Below are positions 8,042 to 16,382 of a DNA stretch of 64,000 nucleotides, piece by piece. Each line of letters starts with the position of its first letter. Positions within the stretch are counted from its first letter, which is position 1. Both the position numbers and the translations under genes were made by a program. The DNA is from CAYSLU01 sp964431965. Lineage in GTDB: Bacteria > Verrucomicrobiota > Kiritimatiellia > CAIKKV01 > CAYSLU01. The stretch spans positions 1 through 64,000 of the forward strand of contig CAYSLU010000014.1 in assembly GCA_964431965.1 (NCBI GenBank). The letters run 5' to 3'. Under the pieces are notes generated by a model that saw only the letters and a program-made list of their open reading frames with translations, did not search any database and was not told where the DNA came from.

Positions 8042-9859
8042 ATGATGCGAACGCTCAAGCGATGGGGGCGGCCAGCCGTGCTGGCGACGGCCCTGGCCGT
8101 GGCGGTCGGGCTGCCCGATGCCCGGGCGGCTGGCGGCGCCATCGGCGATGCGTGGGACTGGCCGCTGCCGCCCCGGCGGTTCGGCAAGCTCTCCCAGGCG
8201 GATCGCCTGCAGTACGGCCGGGCCGAGGACCTCGTCCGGCAGAAGAACTACGAGGCGGCAGCCATCGAGTTCGAGAAGTACATGACGCAGCAGCCGCAGT
8301 CCCCGGTCTACTCCCACTGCCAGCTCATGCGGGCGTATAGCTTGCACATGGCCCGGCAGCGCAACACGGCGATCGGCATCTATCAGGAGCTGCTGGACTT
8401 TCACAGTGAGTTCATCGATGACGCCGTCCCGGCCATGTACCTTATGGCGGCCGCTCAGTTCGAGAATGGCAACGTGGAGTCGGGCGTCAAGACGCTGCGC
8501 GAACTGGTCGCGAACGAGAAGTACCTGGTCCATCCGGTGGCCGACGTGGCGTTGAATCGTCTGGCCGACTACTCGCTGGGCGCGAACGACGAGAAGGGCG
8601 CCGAGGCGAGTTGGCTGAAGGTCATCCAGAACTACACCGCCGCCTTCATGCGTCCGGATGGGGCGGTCAAGGAGGCCCGGTCCAAGCTCACCGATCTCTA
8701 CATCCGGCGGCAGCGGTACGCGGCGATTGACGACCTCCTGAAGACCGAAGAGGCGGACCCCGTGAAGCGGGTCGAGAAGCTGGTATACGTCTATGACCGC
8801 GGGCTGTCGCAGGCGGACGCCCTGGATGCAGACGGGAAGGATGCCCTGCTCAAGTGGTTCGCCGGCCGTCGGCCGGTCTTTGCGGAGGCCGACCGGACCG
8901 AGGATTTCATGAACCGCCGCCTCCAGCTGGCGTTCCGGGTAGGCGCGAAGGATCCCTGGAGAGATTTCGTCAAGGAGGCGATCCAAGGGGCGCGCGTCGC
9001 CGCGCCGGAGAAGCGCCCCTCCGTGTACTACTGGCTGGCGGATCGGCTCACCGAAGCGGGAAACGCGGGGTGGACGGTGGCGGATTCGTGGAAGGCATTT
9101 ACTACGGCTGTCTTGGAGGACACCAAGGCTTTGCCCAACGATCAGCAGATCCCGATCTACACGGGCGTCATGGACCGGATCCGGGTCAAGGTGGATCCCG
9201 TGTCCCCCGCGGGCGAGCTGTGGGCTTCGCTGTCGGCCCGGCTGCTGTCCCTGTACAAGCTGCTGCTGGACAAGGATCGCGACCTGGCGATGTCGTCGCT
9301 CGTGGACCGCCTGCGCCGCCCGGAGGCGATCCAGCGCGCCTACGATGTGGCCGCCCTGATTGAGGACGTTCCGCTGGCCAAGTGGAAGACGATCGAACTG
9401 CTGGGCTTCGAGCAGAAGTTCTCCGCGCAGGCGGCGGCGTGCGAAGAGCTGGAGACGATGGACAACGCGGACTTGTCCATGCGGGCTCTCCGCACGCGTG
9501 CCGCCCTCTACCGGGATCGTCTGGCCCGCTACGAGGATGCGATACGCCTGTTCAATCAGATCAACGACCCTCCGGGCACCTCGTGGTCGATCGTGGACTG
9601 CTACGAGCGCTGGGGCAAGCCGCTCGAGGCGGTGAGCATGTGCTCCGAGATTGAGAACTTCTTTGAGCGCGACGCTCCGGTGGCGGGTTTGCGTAAGGCG
9701 CAGATTTGGGAGCGCGCGGGCGACCGCAAGAAGGCCGTCGGCGAGTGCCGGGCGACGATCAAGAAGTACCCGCGCCACCAGGTGTCATCGCAAGCGCACC
9801 AGATGCTGGAGCGTTACGGCGTGAAGACCGGCGGCGGCGTGTCGGAAGGCGAAGACTGA
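8042..9859 (+). CDS. Exported TPR protein
   Basis: 605 residues from ATG 8042, chosen over an in-frame GTG at 8021 because GGAGG at 8028-8032 sits nine bases before it and because it opens a signal peptide (RWGRPAVLATALAVAVGL, cleavage near ARA-AGG). After a short WDWPLPPRRFGKL linker the chain is almost wholly helical TPR-like repeats, for example RAEDLVRQKNYEAAAIEFEK, NTAIGIYQELLDFHSEF and, near the end, RAGDRKKAVGECRATIKKYP. No beta modules, unlike both flanking TPR proteins. It begins 27 bases after the first TPR gene and ends 12 bases before the next, so it is co-transcribed. Probably a periplasmic partner in the same assembly; function not otherwise assignable. Confidence 0.75.
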   Translation: MMRTLKRWGRPAVLATALAVAVGLPDARAAGGAIGDAWDWPLPPRRFGKLSQADRLQYGRAEDLVRQKNYEAAAIEFEKYMTQQPQSPVYSHCQLMRAYSLHMARQRNTAIGIYQELLDFHSEFIDDAVPAMYLMAAAQFENGNVESGVKTLRELVANEKYLVHPVADVALNRLADYSLGANDEKGAEASWLKVIQNYTAAFMRPDGAVKEARSKLTDLYIRRQRYAAIDDLLKTEEADPVKRVEKLVYVYDRGLSQADALDADGKDALLKWFAGRRPVFAEADRTEDFMNRRLQLAFRVGAKDPWRDFVKEAIQGARVAAPEKRPSVYYWLADRLTEAGNAGWTVADSWKAFTTAVLEDTKALPNDQQIPIYTGVMDRIRVKVDPVSPAGELWASLSARLLSLYKLLLDKDRDLAMSSLVDRLRRPEAIQRAYDVAALIEDVPLAKWKTIELLGFEQKFSAQAAACEELETMDNADLSMRALRTRAALYRDRLARYEDAIRLFNQINDPPGTSWSIVDCYERWGKPLEAVSMCSEIENFFERDAPVAGLRKAQIWERAGDRKKAVGECRATIKKYPRHQVSSQAHQMLERYGVKTGGGVSEGED

Positions 9860-9871
9860 GAGGACGGACGT

Positions 9872-12082
9872 ATGCGTAGACAAGGCATGTTGCAGATCGC
9901 GCTGATCGCGGGCGCACTGACGTGGGCTGGCGGGTGGGCCGGGGCGGTCCGCGCCGCGCCGGCGGCCGTGGCGCCGGCGGCCGACGAGAACCAGGCCGAC
10001 AGTCAGGCGGACAAGCTCCTGCAGCGGGGCATCGCCCTCGTCGAGGACCGTCAGGAGGACCGGGGCATCAAGCTGATTGCGTCCATCCCCCTGAACTTTC
10101 CGAAGTCAGATGTCCGCTTCAAGGCCGCTCTGTACATGGGCAAGTACTACTCGGGTAAGGGCGAGTTCCAGGTGGCCCTCAAGAATCTGGCTCCCGTGGC
10201 CGAGGCCGATGGGGCCGATCCGGAGGAGCGGGCGGAGTCGCTGTACCGGATGGGCGTCTGCCACTTCGGGCTGGCGGACTACAACCGCGCGCTGGCGATG
10301 GAGCGCCGGGTGACCGAGGAGTTTCCGTGGAGCGTGTTCGCGAATGAGGCCTACTACTACATTGGGCTGGCCCACTTCAAGCTGAGCCACTGGCGCGCCG
10401 CCGTCGAGGCCCTGAAGCTGGTGGGCACCAGCGTGCCGCCGAACGCCAAGGCGCAGAACTTCGTCGAGTCCGGCCAGCGCTTTTTTGTGAAGGTGCAGGA
10501 TAAGGACCTGCGCGTCCTCGAGACCGTGGGCGGCTCGCTGTCGGTCGCGGTTCGGACCGAGTCCGGCGACACCGAGACGGTTCCCACCGCCATTTTCGAC
10601 CGCGACGGCGAGACGTACGTGGGCTCCATCAAGACGGAGCTCGGCAAGGCCGTGCCGGGCGACGGGAGGATCCAGCTCAAGGGCGGCGACGTGATTCGGG
10701 TCGACTATGCGGACGCGAACACGCAGGAGGGGGCGGCGCAGGTTCAGCGGCTCGCCGTGTCCCGGGTGGTTTCCACGGCTGTCGCCGGGTTCATGGACGG
10801 CGCGTACCGCGAGTACGTGAGCGGCGTCATTGCCGGCCAGAACAGCTTCCTCCGCGTGAAGGACTTCGACGCCGATGTGTCCGACGCCAGGGACAAGGTG
10901 AAGGTGCGCGTCTACTCCCAGTACCGCGTGCAGAAGGAAGCGGCGGATGCCGCCGCCGCATCGGTGGCGGTTGAGGACGAGCCCGAGTTCGCCATTCGCG
11001 ATTCCGTCGAGCTTAGCCTGGAGGAGACCGAGCCCCATTCCGGCTACTTCACCAGCATGATGGTCGTGCAGGAGGCGAAGGAGGCGCCGGCCGTCAACCC
11101 GGCCGACGCCCAGCTGGCGGCGTTTGACAAGGACACCGTTCACATCGAGTACATAGACAAGGAGCACAAGGGCGGCCTGACGGATCCCCGGACCGTGACG
11201 GCCCGGGCGGAGTTCCTGACCGGCCAGATCCAGGACGTGTGGATCGCGCACCGCGAGGTGAGCACCGAGGACCTGCGGGCGCGCAAGAACCTGATCGAGG
11301 CCCGCTTCTATCTGCGGCTGGCGCAGATCTTCCGCGACGTCGGGCTGCTGGCCCGCGCGTCGGAGAAGGCGGACATCGGCCTGGACAAGATCGACGACAT
11401 TCTGCGCCGGTCCTTGCAGGCGAGCATCGGACAGGACGTGGTCGAGCAGTCCTACGAGATCCGCTGGGAGCTTCAGCTCGCGAAAGGCGACCTCGACAAG
11501 GCGGTGGCCACCTGCCGCACGCTGGTGGCGCTGTACCCGGCATCCAGTCTGGCCGACCTCGCGCTCCTGCAGATCGCGCGGGCGAACGTCGATGCGAAGA
11601 AGCCTCAGGAGGCGATGCGCGTGCTGCAGGGAATCCTGAGCATGAAGGGCAGCGGCGAGCTCAAGGCCGAGGCGCAGTTCCTGATCGGCACGATCCTCGA
11701 GGAGAATGCGGCGCGGCGGCCCACCCGCGAGGACAAGCTTCGCGCCATGGGGCAGGCGATCGAGTCGTTCAAGGCGTGTGCGGACAAGTACCCCAATTCA
11801 CCGTTTGCCGGTCAGTCGCTCGGCAAGATTGTCGACTTCTACATCGAGCAGAAGGACTACGATCGCAGCCAGGAGCTGATCCAGACCGTATTCCAGGACT
11901 TCCCGGATGCGTCGTTCCTCGACGAAATGCTTCTGAAGTGGGGCGTGGTCTTCGCGCAGCAGCGGCGCTACGACGAGGCCAAGGGCAAGCTGCAGCAGCT
12001 CGTGAACGAGTACCCGAACAGCCCCGCGGCGGGCCGGGCGCAGAAGCTGCTGGAGGCGATCAACAAGAAGACCGAAGGCTGA
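9872..12082 (+). CDS. Exported TPR protein with two Ig-like 'ET-x-x-HSG'-type modules
   Basis: 736 residues with a signal peptide (MLQIALIAGALTWAGG, cleavage near VRA-APA) and a good GAGAGGA Shine-Dalgarno sequence. Order: N-terminal TPRs (about 45-185; DYNRALAMERRVTEEFP), a degenerate beta module (about 195-300; VKVQDKDLRV then VIRVDYADAN), a full module (about 318-460; RVKDFDADVSDARDKVKVRV, ETEPHSGYF, VHIEYIDKEH), and C-terminal TPRs (about 470-730; CADKYPNSPFAGQSLG and YDEAKGKLQQLVNEYPNSP). The architecture TPR-modules-TPR is that of the 1,539-residue protein two genes upstream at about half the size, suggesting duplication and divergence. It lies 19 bases before the exbB-like gene. Likely periplasmic; function unknown. 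Confidence 0.78.
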   Translation: MRRQGMLQIALIAGALTWAGGWAGAVRAAPAAVAPAADENQADSQADKLLQRGIALVEDRQEDRGIKLIASIPLNFPKSDVRFKAALYMGKYYSGKGEFQVALKNLAPVAEADGADPEERAESLYRMGVCHFGLADYNRALAMERRVTEEFPWSVFANEAYYYIGLAHFKLSHWRAAVEALKLVGTSVPPNAKAQNFVESGQRFFVKVQDKDLRVLETVGGSLSVAVRTESGDTETVPTAIFDRDGETYVGSIKTELGKAVPGDGRIQLKGGDVIRVDYADANTQEGAAQVQRLAVSRVVSTAVAGFMDGAYREYVSGVIAGQNSFLRVKDFDADVSDARDKVKVRVYSQYRVQKEAADAAAASVAVEDEPEFAIRDSVELSLEETEPHSGYFTSMMVVQEAKEAPAVNPADAQLAAFDKDTVHIEYIDKEHKGGLTDPRTVTARAEFLTGQIQDVWIAHREVSTEDLRARKNLIEARFYLRLAQIFRDVGLLARASEKADIGLDKIDDILRRSLQASIGQDVVEQSYEIRWELQLAKGDLDKAVATCRTLVALYPASSLADLALLQIARANVDAKKPQEAMRVLQGILSMKGSGELKAEAQFLIGTILEENAARRPTREDKLRAMGQAIESFKACADKYPNSPFAGQSLGKIVDFYIEQKDYDRSQELIQTVFQDFPDASFLDEMLLKWGVVFAQQRRYDEAKGKLQQLVNEYPNSPAAGRAQKLLEAINKKTEG

Positions 12083-12101
12083 TCGGAAAGGAATCCGTTC
12101 C

Positions 12102-12758
12102 ATGCTGCGATACCTGTTGGATGGCGGAATGTGCATGTGGCCCCTGCTGGGGCTGTCGATTGTCGGGCTTGCCGTCGTGTTCGACCGCTGGCGCGTGTTC
12201 AATCTCGCCAGCGTCGATACCTCCGTGATGCGGCGGCTCATTCTGCACCTCGTGGCGGCGGGCAAGGTGGACGACGCGGTGCGGCTGTGCGAGGAAACAA
12301 AGGGGCCGGTCGCCGCCATCCTGCTTGTCGGCCTGGATCGCTACCGGAAACTGCTCCGGCTCCGGCGCAGCAAGGACGAGATCGAGCTGAGCGTGACCCG
12401 CAGCATGCAGGACTACGCACCCCACGTGATCGGGGCGCTTGAGAAGCGAGTCGGCCTCCTGCTCATGGTGGGCAGCGTGTCGCCGCTCGTCGGCATGCTC
12501 GGGACCGTGACCGGCATGATCAAGGCCTTTGCGGCCATGGCCTCCGCCGGCGCCCTCCAGGGCAGCGTCGTCGCCGGCGGCATCGCGGAAGCGCTGATCA
12601 CGACGGCTGCCGGACTGATCATCGCGGTGCCGGCGGTCATCTTCTACAACGTGTTCATCACGAAGCTGGATCAGTACACCGCCAAGATCGAGGAGTCGGT
12701 GACCGAGTTTGTGGACTTTATCCACCTCGAGGCACCGAAGCCCGAGTCCGCCGGATGA
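12102..12758 (+). CDS. MotA/TolQ/ExbB proton channel family protein
   Basis: 218 residues, usual ExbB length. ExbB-type subunits form pentameric inner-membrane channels that, with an ExbD dimer, turn ion flow into mechanical work on a periplasmic partner. Three TM helices are visible: about 13-30 (LLGLSIVGLAVVFDRWRVF), 124-150 (LLLMVGSVSPLVGMLGTVTG, the family signature with conserved G-T-V-x-G-M) and 165-188 (TTAAGLIIAVPAVIFYNVF, with the TTAAGL-AIPA motif). GGAAAGGAA precedes the ATG. The stop overlaps the exbD-like start by four bases. Whether it serves TonB, Tol or another partner cannot be read from its own sequence; the operon has no recognisable TonB receptor. Confidence 0.9.
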   Translation: MLRYLLDGGMCMWPLLGLSIVGLAVVFDRWRVFNLASVDTSVMRRLILHLVAAGKVDDAVRLCEETKGPVAAILLVGLDRYRKLLRLRRSKDEIELSVTRSMQDYAPHVIGALEKRVGLLLMVGSVSPLVGMLGTVTGMIKAFAAMASAGALQGSVVAGGIAEALITTAAGLIIAVPAVIFYNVFITKLDQYTAKIEESVTEFVDFIHLEAPKPESAG

Positions 12759-13177
12759 AGCTCGCCCGCAAACCGAGGAAGATCGGCGACATCGACGTCA
12801 CGTCGTTCTCCGACCTCGCCTTTCTCCTGATCATCTTCTTCGTTCTCACGACGACGTTTTCGCGCCCGATGGGCGTCGGAATCACGATTCCATCCCGGAC
12901 GTCCGATCCGGAGAAGAAGTCGTCCGAGGAGGTTCCCACGATCAACGTGTCGAAAGACGTGGTCCTGCTCAACAAGGACGAGGTCACGATGGTGGAGCTT
13001 CGTCGGAAGCTGGTGGATCTGAAGCTTCCGGAGCGCGTCGAGGCCCAGCGGATCGTGATCCTCGAGAGCGCGGCAGACGTCCCCTATCAGCGGTACTTCG
13101 AGATCGTCACGGCCGTGGCGCATGCGGGCGGCATTCTGGCCTTGGTCGAGACGGTCGAGGAGGGGAAGAGCCCGTGA
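12755..13177 (+). CDS. ExbD/TolR-family protein, first copy
   Basis: 140 residues. Topology is that of ExbD: short basic cytosolic start (KLARKPRKIGDID), one TM helix (about 17-37, SFSDLAFLLIIFFVLTTTF) carrying the conserved Asp that takes part in proton transfer, then a periplasmic domain with the expected strand-helix pattern (TINVSKDVVLLNKDEVTM, AQRIVILESAADVPYQRYFEIV). Start overlaps the exbB-like stop (ATGA) and its own stop overlaps the next start (GTGA), so the three are translationally coupled in equal-order stoichiometry. It would pair with the ExbB-like channel. Confidence 0.88.
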   Translation: MKLARKPRKIGDIDVTSFSDLAFLLIIFFVLTTTFSRPMGVGITIPSRTSDPEKKSSEEVPTINVSKDVVLLNKDEVTMVELRRKLVDLKLPERVEAQRIVILESAADVPYQRYFEIVTAVAHAGGILALVETVEEGKSP

Positions 13178-13578
13178 AGATCAAGCGGAAGCTGCGGCGC
13201 GCCGCGTTCATCCCCACGGCTTCGTTTGGGGACATCGCGTTCCTGCTGAACATCTTCTTCATGGTCGGCGCAGTCTTCCTGCGCGAGGCGCACATCAGCA
13301 ACATCACGCCGCCGAAGTCGCAGGACGTGAGCCGTGTCCGGGACGTCACGGTGAGCGTCGTCTACGACGGGAACGGCGATCTGTGGCTGCAGGGCTTGAA
13401 GTGCTCCCGCCAGGCGCTGGAGCCGGAAGTGACCGCGCTCCTCCAAGGACAGTCGGATAAGACGGTGTTCGTGAAGATCGACCGGGACCGCCCGCAGCAG
13501 GAGTTCGGCGACATCCTGCTGGCGCTGGGCGAGGCTGGCGCGGACGTCGTGCTCATCGGCGATAAGGAAGGAAAGTGA
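13174..13578 (+). CDS. ExbD/TolR-family protein, second copy
   Basis: 134 residues from a GTG at 13174 that overlaps the first exbD-like stop. The frame is open further upstream to 12709, but that part is out of phase with the real genes there. After a basic start (KIKRKLRRAAFIPT) comes a TM helix about 18-38 (FGDIAFLLNIFFMVGAVF) retaining the conserved Asp, then a compact periplasmic domain (DVTVSVVYDGNGDLWLQGL, DKTVFVKIDRDRPQQEFGDI, GADVVLIGDKEGK). It diverges strongly from the first copy outside the TM, so a heterodimer of two specialised ExbD chains is plausible (inference). Confidence 0.83.
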   Translation: MKIKRKLRRAAFIPTASFGDIAFLLNIFFMVGAVFLREAHISNITPPKSQDVSRVRDVTVSVVYDGNGDLWLQGLKCSRQALEPEVTALLQGQSDKTVFVKIDRDRPQQEFGDILLALGEAGADVVLIGDKEGK

Positions 13579-13580
13579 CC

Positions 13581-14540
13581 ATGGACATCGAGACCACATG
13601 CTCGAAGTGCGGAGCGGCGCTGAAGCTGCGGGCCGCAGTTGTCGGCCGGACGATCCAGTGTCCGCGCTGCGGCGCAAAGACGGAAGTGGCCCGGCGAGCC
13701 AAACCCGCGCTGTCCGCGACCGCGGCGTCGCCAGACCAGACGTCCGCGCTGCCCCCGGTAGAGGCGGACGTCGTCGATGAGCCCGCAGAGAGCCCGGCGC
13801 CGAGCGCCCCCCCCCAGCCTGATGCTGACGCGGAGCAGCTGCGCGGGCTACAGGATCAGGTCCGGCGGATGGAGGCGGATCTGGAGGTGGCCCGTTTGCG
13901 CACCGAGGAATCCGATCGGGCCCGCCAGCAGGCGCTCGACAGCCGTTCGCTCGACCTGCAGGCCGCCCAGCAGGAAGCGGTTCAGCATCAGGCGACCGAG
14001 CTCCAGACGGCGAAGCAGTGCATTGCCGAGCTCCAAGCGCGGCTTGCAGCCGAGTACCAGAAGCGCATCAGTTCCTCCGCCGGGCGCTCCGCGGCGGAGA
14101 TCGAGCGGGAGGTGCTCCAAGCCGGCGGCGGAGCGATGCCGGTGGTGGAGGACGAAGTGGCGGATCCGGACGCGCTGATCGCCGATATCAAGCGCTCGTC
14201 CTTCGGGCGCGACCTGCGCTCCTCGGTTCTGATCCACGCGGTCCTGATCGCTATCACATCGGTCGGCCTGCTGATTGCCTGGGTGCGCGGAGCGCCACCG
14301 CCCACCAGTGAGCCGGACAAGTCTGGCCAGCCAGCGGCCACGAATGCCGTCCCGGCGTCTCGCGGCGCGGCCTCGGACTCGACCAATCCGGCAGCCGCCC
14401 GTCCGGCCGTTGCGCCGGCGGCGCGCTCCGCATCGGCGGAAGGGAGCGGCACGAGCTCGCTCGAGCAGGCTGTCCAGTCGCTTCCGTCCAAGAGTGAACT
14501 GCCCAAGGAATCCAGCGTCAGTCTCGACGGCGATCTCTGA
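13581..14540 (+). CDS. Zinc-ribbon (MJ0042-like), coiled-coil, single-TM protein
   Basis: 319 residues from ATG 13581, spaced about seven bases after AAGGAAGGAAA; a GTG at 13575 overlapping the previous stop is an alternative. Residues 7-30 form a CxxC...CxxC zinc ribbon (TCSKCGA, IQCPRCGA) of the MJ0042/zinc_ribbon_5 kind. Residues about 85-160 are Gln/Glu/Arg-rich coiled coil, about 214-237 is one TM helix (SVLIHAVLIAITSVGLLIAW), and the last 80 residues are Ala/Pro/Ser-rich and probably periplasmic. Cytosolic ribbon and coil with a disordered outer tail is a topology seen in bitopic PVC proteins. Within the ExbBD operon it could stand where a TonB-like linker is expected; that is inference. 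Confidence 0.72.
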   Translation: MDIETTCSKCGAALKLRAAVVGRTIQCPRCGAKTEVARRAKPALSATAASPDQTSALPPVEADVVDEPAESPAPSAPPQPDADAEQLRGLQDQVRRMEADLEVARLRTEESDRARQQALDSRSLDLQAAQQEAVQHQATELQTAKQCIAELQARLAAEYQKRISSSAGRSAAEIEREVLQAGGGAMPVVEDEVADPDALIADIKRSSFGRDLRSSVLIHAVLIAITSVGLLIAWVRGAPPPTSEPDKSGQPAATNAVPASRGAASDSTNPAAARPAVAPAARSASAEGSGTSSLEQAVQSLPSKSELPKESSVSLDGDL

Positions 14541-14563
14541 GCATCCGTCGCTTCTTCCGACCC

Positions 14564-16357
14564 ATGAGGAATCGCTTCCAGAGGCTGACTCGCATGCCCG
14601 TCATCGGGATGTTGCTGTCGGCACCCGCCCGGTTGGACGGGTGGGTGGCCCGTCAGTCGGGGCGGCTGTGGCGGCGCGTCGAGCCCGCGTGGCGGTACGC
14701 GATCGATCGGGCCTATCCGAGGGTTTTGGCCGCCGTGAATGGGGCGGCGGCGTGGTCGGCGCGCCAAGCGCAGCCCGCTTTGAGGGTGGCCGTCCGGGCG
14801 GTCCGGCGGGTGCCATGGTCGTCCGACTTCGCCGTGCTGTCCGGCGCGGCCGCACTGTTCGCCCTGCTGCTGTGGACCCGGGGGCAGATCGGACTCTTGT
14901 CCATGCTGGGGCTGGACGAGGCGCAGCTGGCCGTCGTGCGGAAGCACGGCTTGGCGGGATACCTGACCGTCGCCATGAGGCTGGCGCTGGTTGTAGCGGC
15001 GCTGAATGCAGTGGCCGTGGCGGCCACGCCGTTCCGGAACCGGGTGTGCTTCTGGCTGATCAAGGCCGGTGCCGCGGGCTATGCGGTGCTGGTTCTTCAG
15101 GTGCTCAACGCGGCCTGGTGTCTGCCGTCGGCGCTCAATGCGGTCGACTCCGAGTTCATGCCATCAGAGGTGCGGAATGAACTGTGGGTGCATGGAACGA
15201 TCGTGTTGCTTCCGTTCCTGATTCACGCCGCCGGGCTCCTGTTTCTGCTCGTTCTGCGCTCGGCCTCGGCTTCGTACGGGTATCCCGGCCACGCGCCCCG
15301 CTGGGGCGACCGGGTCGTGGAGAGCGTCCGGACCCACGGCCGCGATCCCGTCTTCCGGAAGTCCGTCTACAAGTCTGCCGCCGTCCACCTGTTCTTCATC
15401 ATCGTGCTGCCCCTGATGCTGTTCTGGTGGGGGTGCAGCCGCATGTCGCCCTACGCGGTGCCGAAGGGCAGCGGGCAGCAGGTTTTGCAGGCGATCAAGA
15501 TCAAGAAGATCAAGAAGCCGAAGCTGGAGAAGAAGTTCGTCGTCAACATGAACACGGCGATTTCATTCTACATCCCGAAGATTGACGAAAGCGAAGTGCT
15601 GGAGGATGTGGACAAGGCCACGGAGGCCACCTACGAGGCCCAACAGACGGAAGGCGGCAAGCTGGGCGCGGGCGGGGGCAAGGAGGGGGGGTGGCCCAAC
15701 GGCATGGACAAGGCGCGGGTGCGGTTCATCCGCCTCGAGTACGCCGGCGGCGATTGGGATCAGGACATGGGCATCGGAGCCGACTACAACATGCTGGTGC
15801 AGTTCCACAAACTCACCGGGTTCAACATCGCGGCCAACACGGAGTCGATCCGCGTCCAGGATCTGCTGCGTTTCCCGAAGAACCGGGCGCCCCCGTTCGT
15901 CTACATGACCGGCGGCCTCAAGGGCAATATCACGATGAGCCAGTCGGAGATCAAGGCGATGCGGAAGTACTGCCTCGACCTCGGCGGGATGGTGTTCGCG
16001 GACAACGGGGGCGGGAACTTCGACGGCAGCTTCCGGGCCTTGATGCGCCGCGTATTCCCGGACCTGCCGGTCGTCGAAATCGCGTACGACGACACGGTCT
16101 TCCGCTACCCGTACCAGTTTCCGAATGGAGCCCCTCCCTTGTGGCATCACTCCGGAAACCGGGCCCTGGGTGTCAAGTACAAGGGGCGCTGGGTGGTCTT
16201 CTACCATCAAGGCGATGTGAACGATGCCTGGAAAGACGGTTACTCCGGTGCCTCGCCAGAGATCGCGATGCAGGCGTTCAAGCTGGGCGTGAACGTGATC
16301 AACTACTCGTTCAACCAGTACATGAGCCTGAACTTCGGCGATGGCGTGCCGCGCTGA
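14564..16357 (+). CDS. Multi-TM protein with C-terminal DUF4159 domain
   Basis: 597 residues, no clear Shine-Dalgarno sequence (ATG 14594 is an alternative start). Residues about 85-290 hold five hydrophobic helices, the last ending LMLFWWGC. A lysine-rich stretch follows (AIKIKKIKKPKLEKKF, about 308-325). Residues about 385-597 match DUF4159: RFIRLEYAGGDWDQD, YMTGGLKGNITMSQSEI, GGMVFADNGGGNFDGSFRA, WHHSGNRALGVKYKGRWVVFYHQGDVNDAW. DUF4159 is a widespread domain of unknown function with a class I glutamine-amidotransferase-like look. It closes the TPR/ExbBD operon, 23 bases after the zinc-ribbon gene. The charged segment after the last TM could let it act as a moving periplasmic arm driven by ExbBD, but nothing proves it. 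Confidence 0.8.
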   Translation: MRNRFQRLTRMPVIGMLLSAPARLDGWVARQSGRLWRRVEPAWRYAIDRAYPRVLAAVNGAAAWSARQAQPALRVAVRAVRRVPWSSDFAVLSGAAALFALLLWTRGQIGLLSMLGLDEAQLAVVRKHGLAGYLTVAMRLALVVAALNAVAVAATPFRNRVCFWLIKAGAAGYAVLVLQVLNAAWCLPSALNAVDSEFMPSEVRNELWVHGTIVLLPFLIHAAGLLFLLVLRSASASYGYPGHAPRWGDRVVESVRTHGRDPVFRKSVYKSAAVHLFFIIVLPLMLFWWGCSRMSPYAVPKGSGQQVLQAIKIKKIKKPKLEKKFVVNMNTAISFYIPKIDESEVLEDVDKATEATYEAQQTEGGKLGAGGGKEGGWPNGMDKARVRFIRLEYAGGDWDQDMGIGADYNMLVQFHKLTGFNIAANTESIRVQDLLRFPKNRAPPFVYMTGGLKGNITMSQSEIKAMRKYCLDLGGMVFADNGGGNFDGSFRALMRRVFPDLPVVEIAYDDTVFRYPYQFPNGAPPLWHHSGNRALGVKYKGRWVVFYHQGDVNDAWKDGYSGASPEIAMQAFKLGVNVINYSFNQYMSLNFGDGVPR

Positions 16358-16382
16358 TACGTCCGCAGGAGCTGCGCAACAC

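Noticed and set aside
7166..9778. 870-codon minus-strand open frame
   Set aside because: Antisense shadow of two TPR genes; Leu/Arg/His-rich composition typical of reversed high-GC coding DNA.
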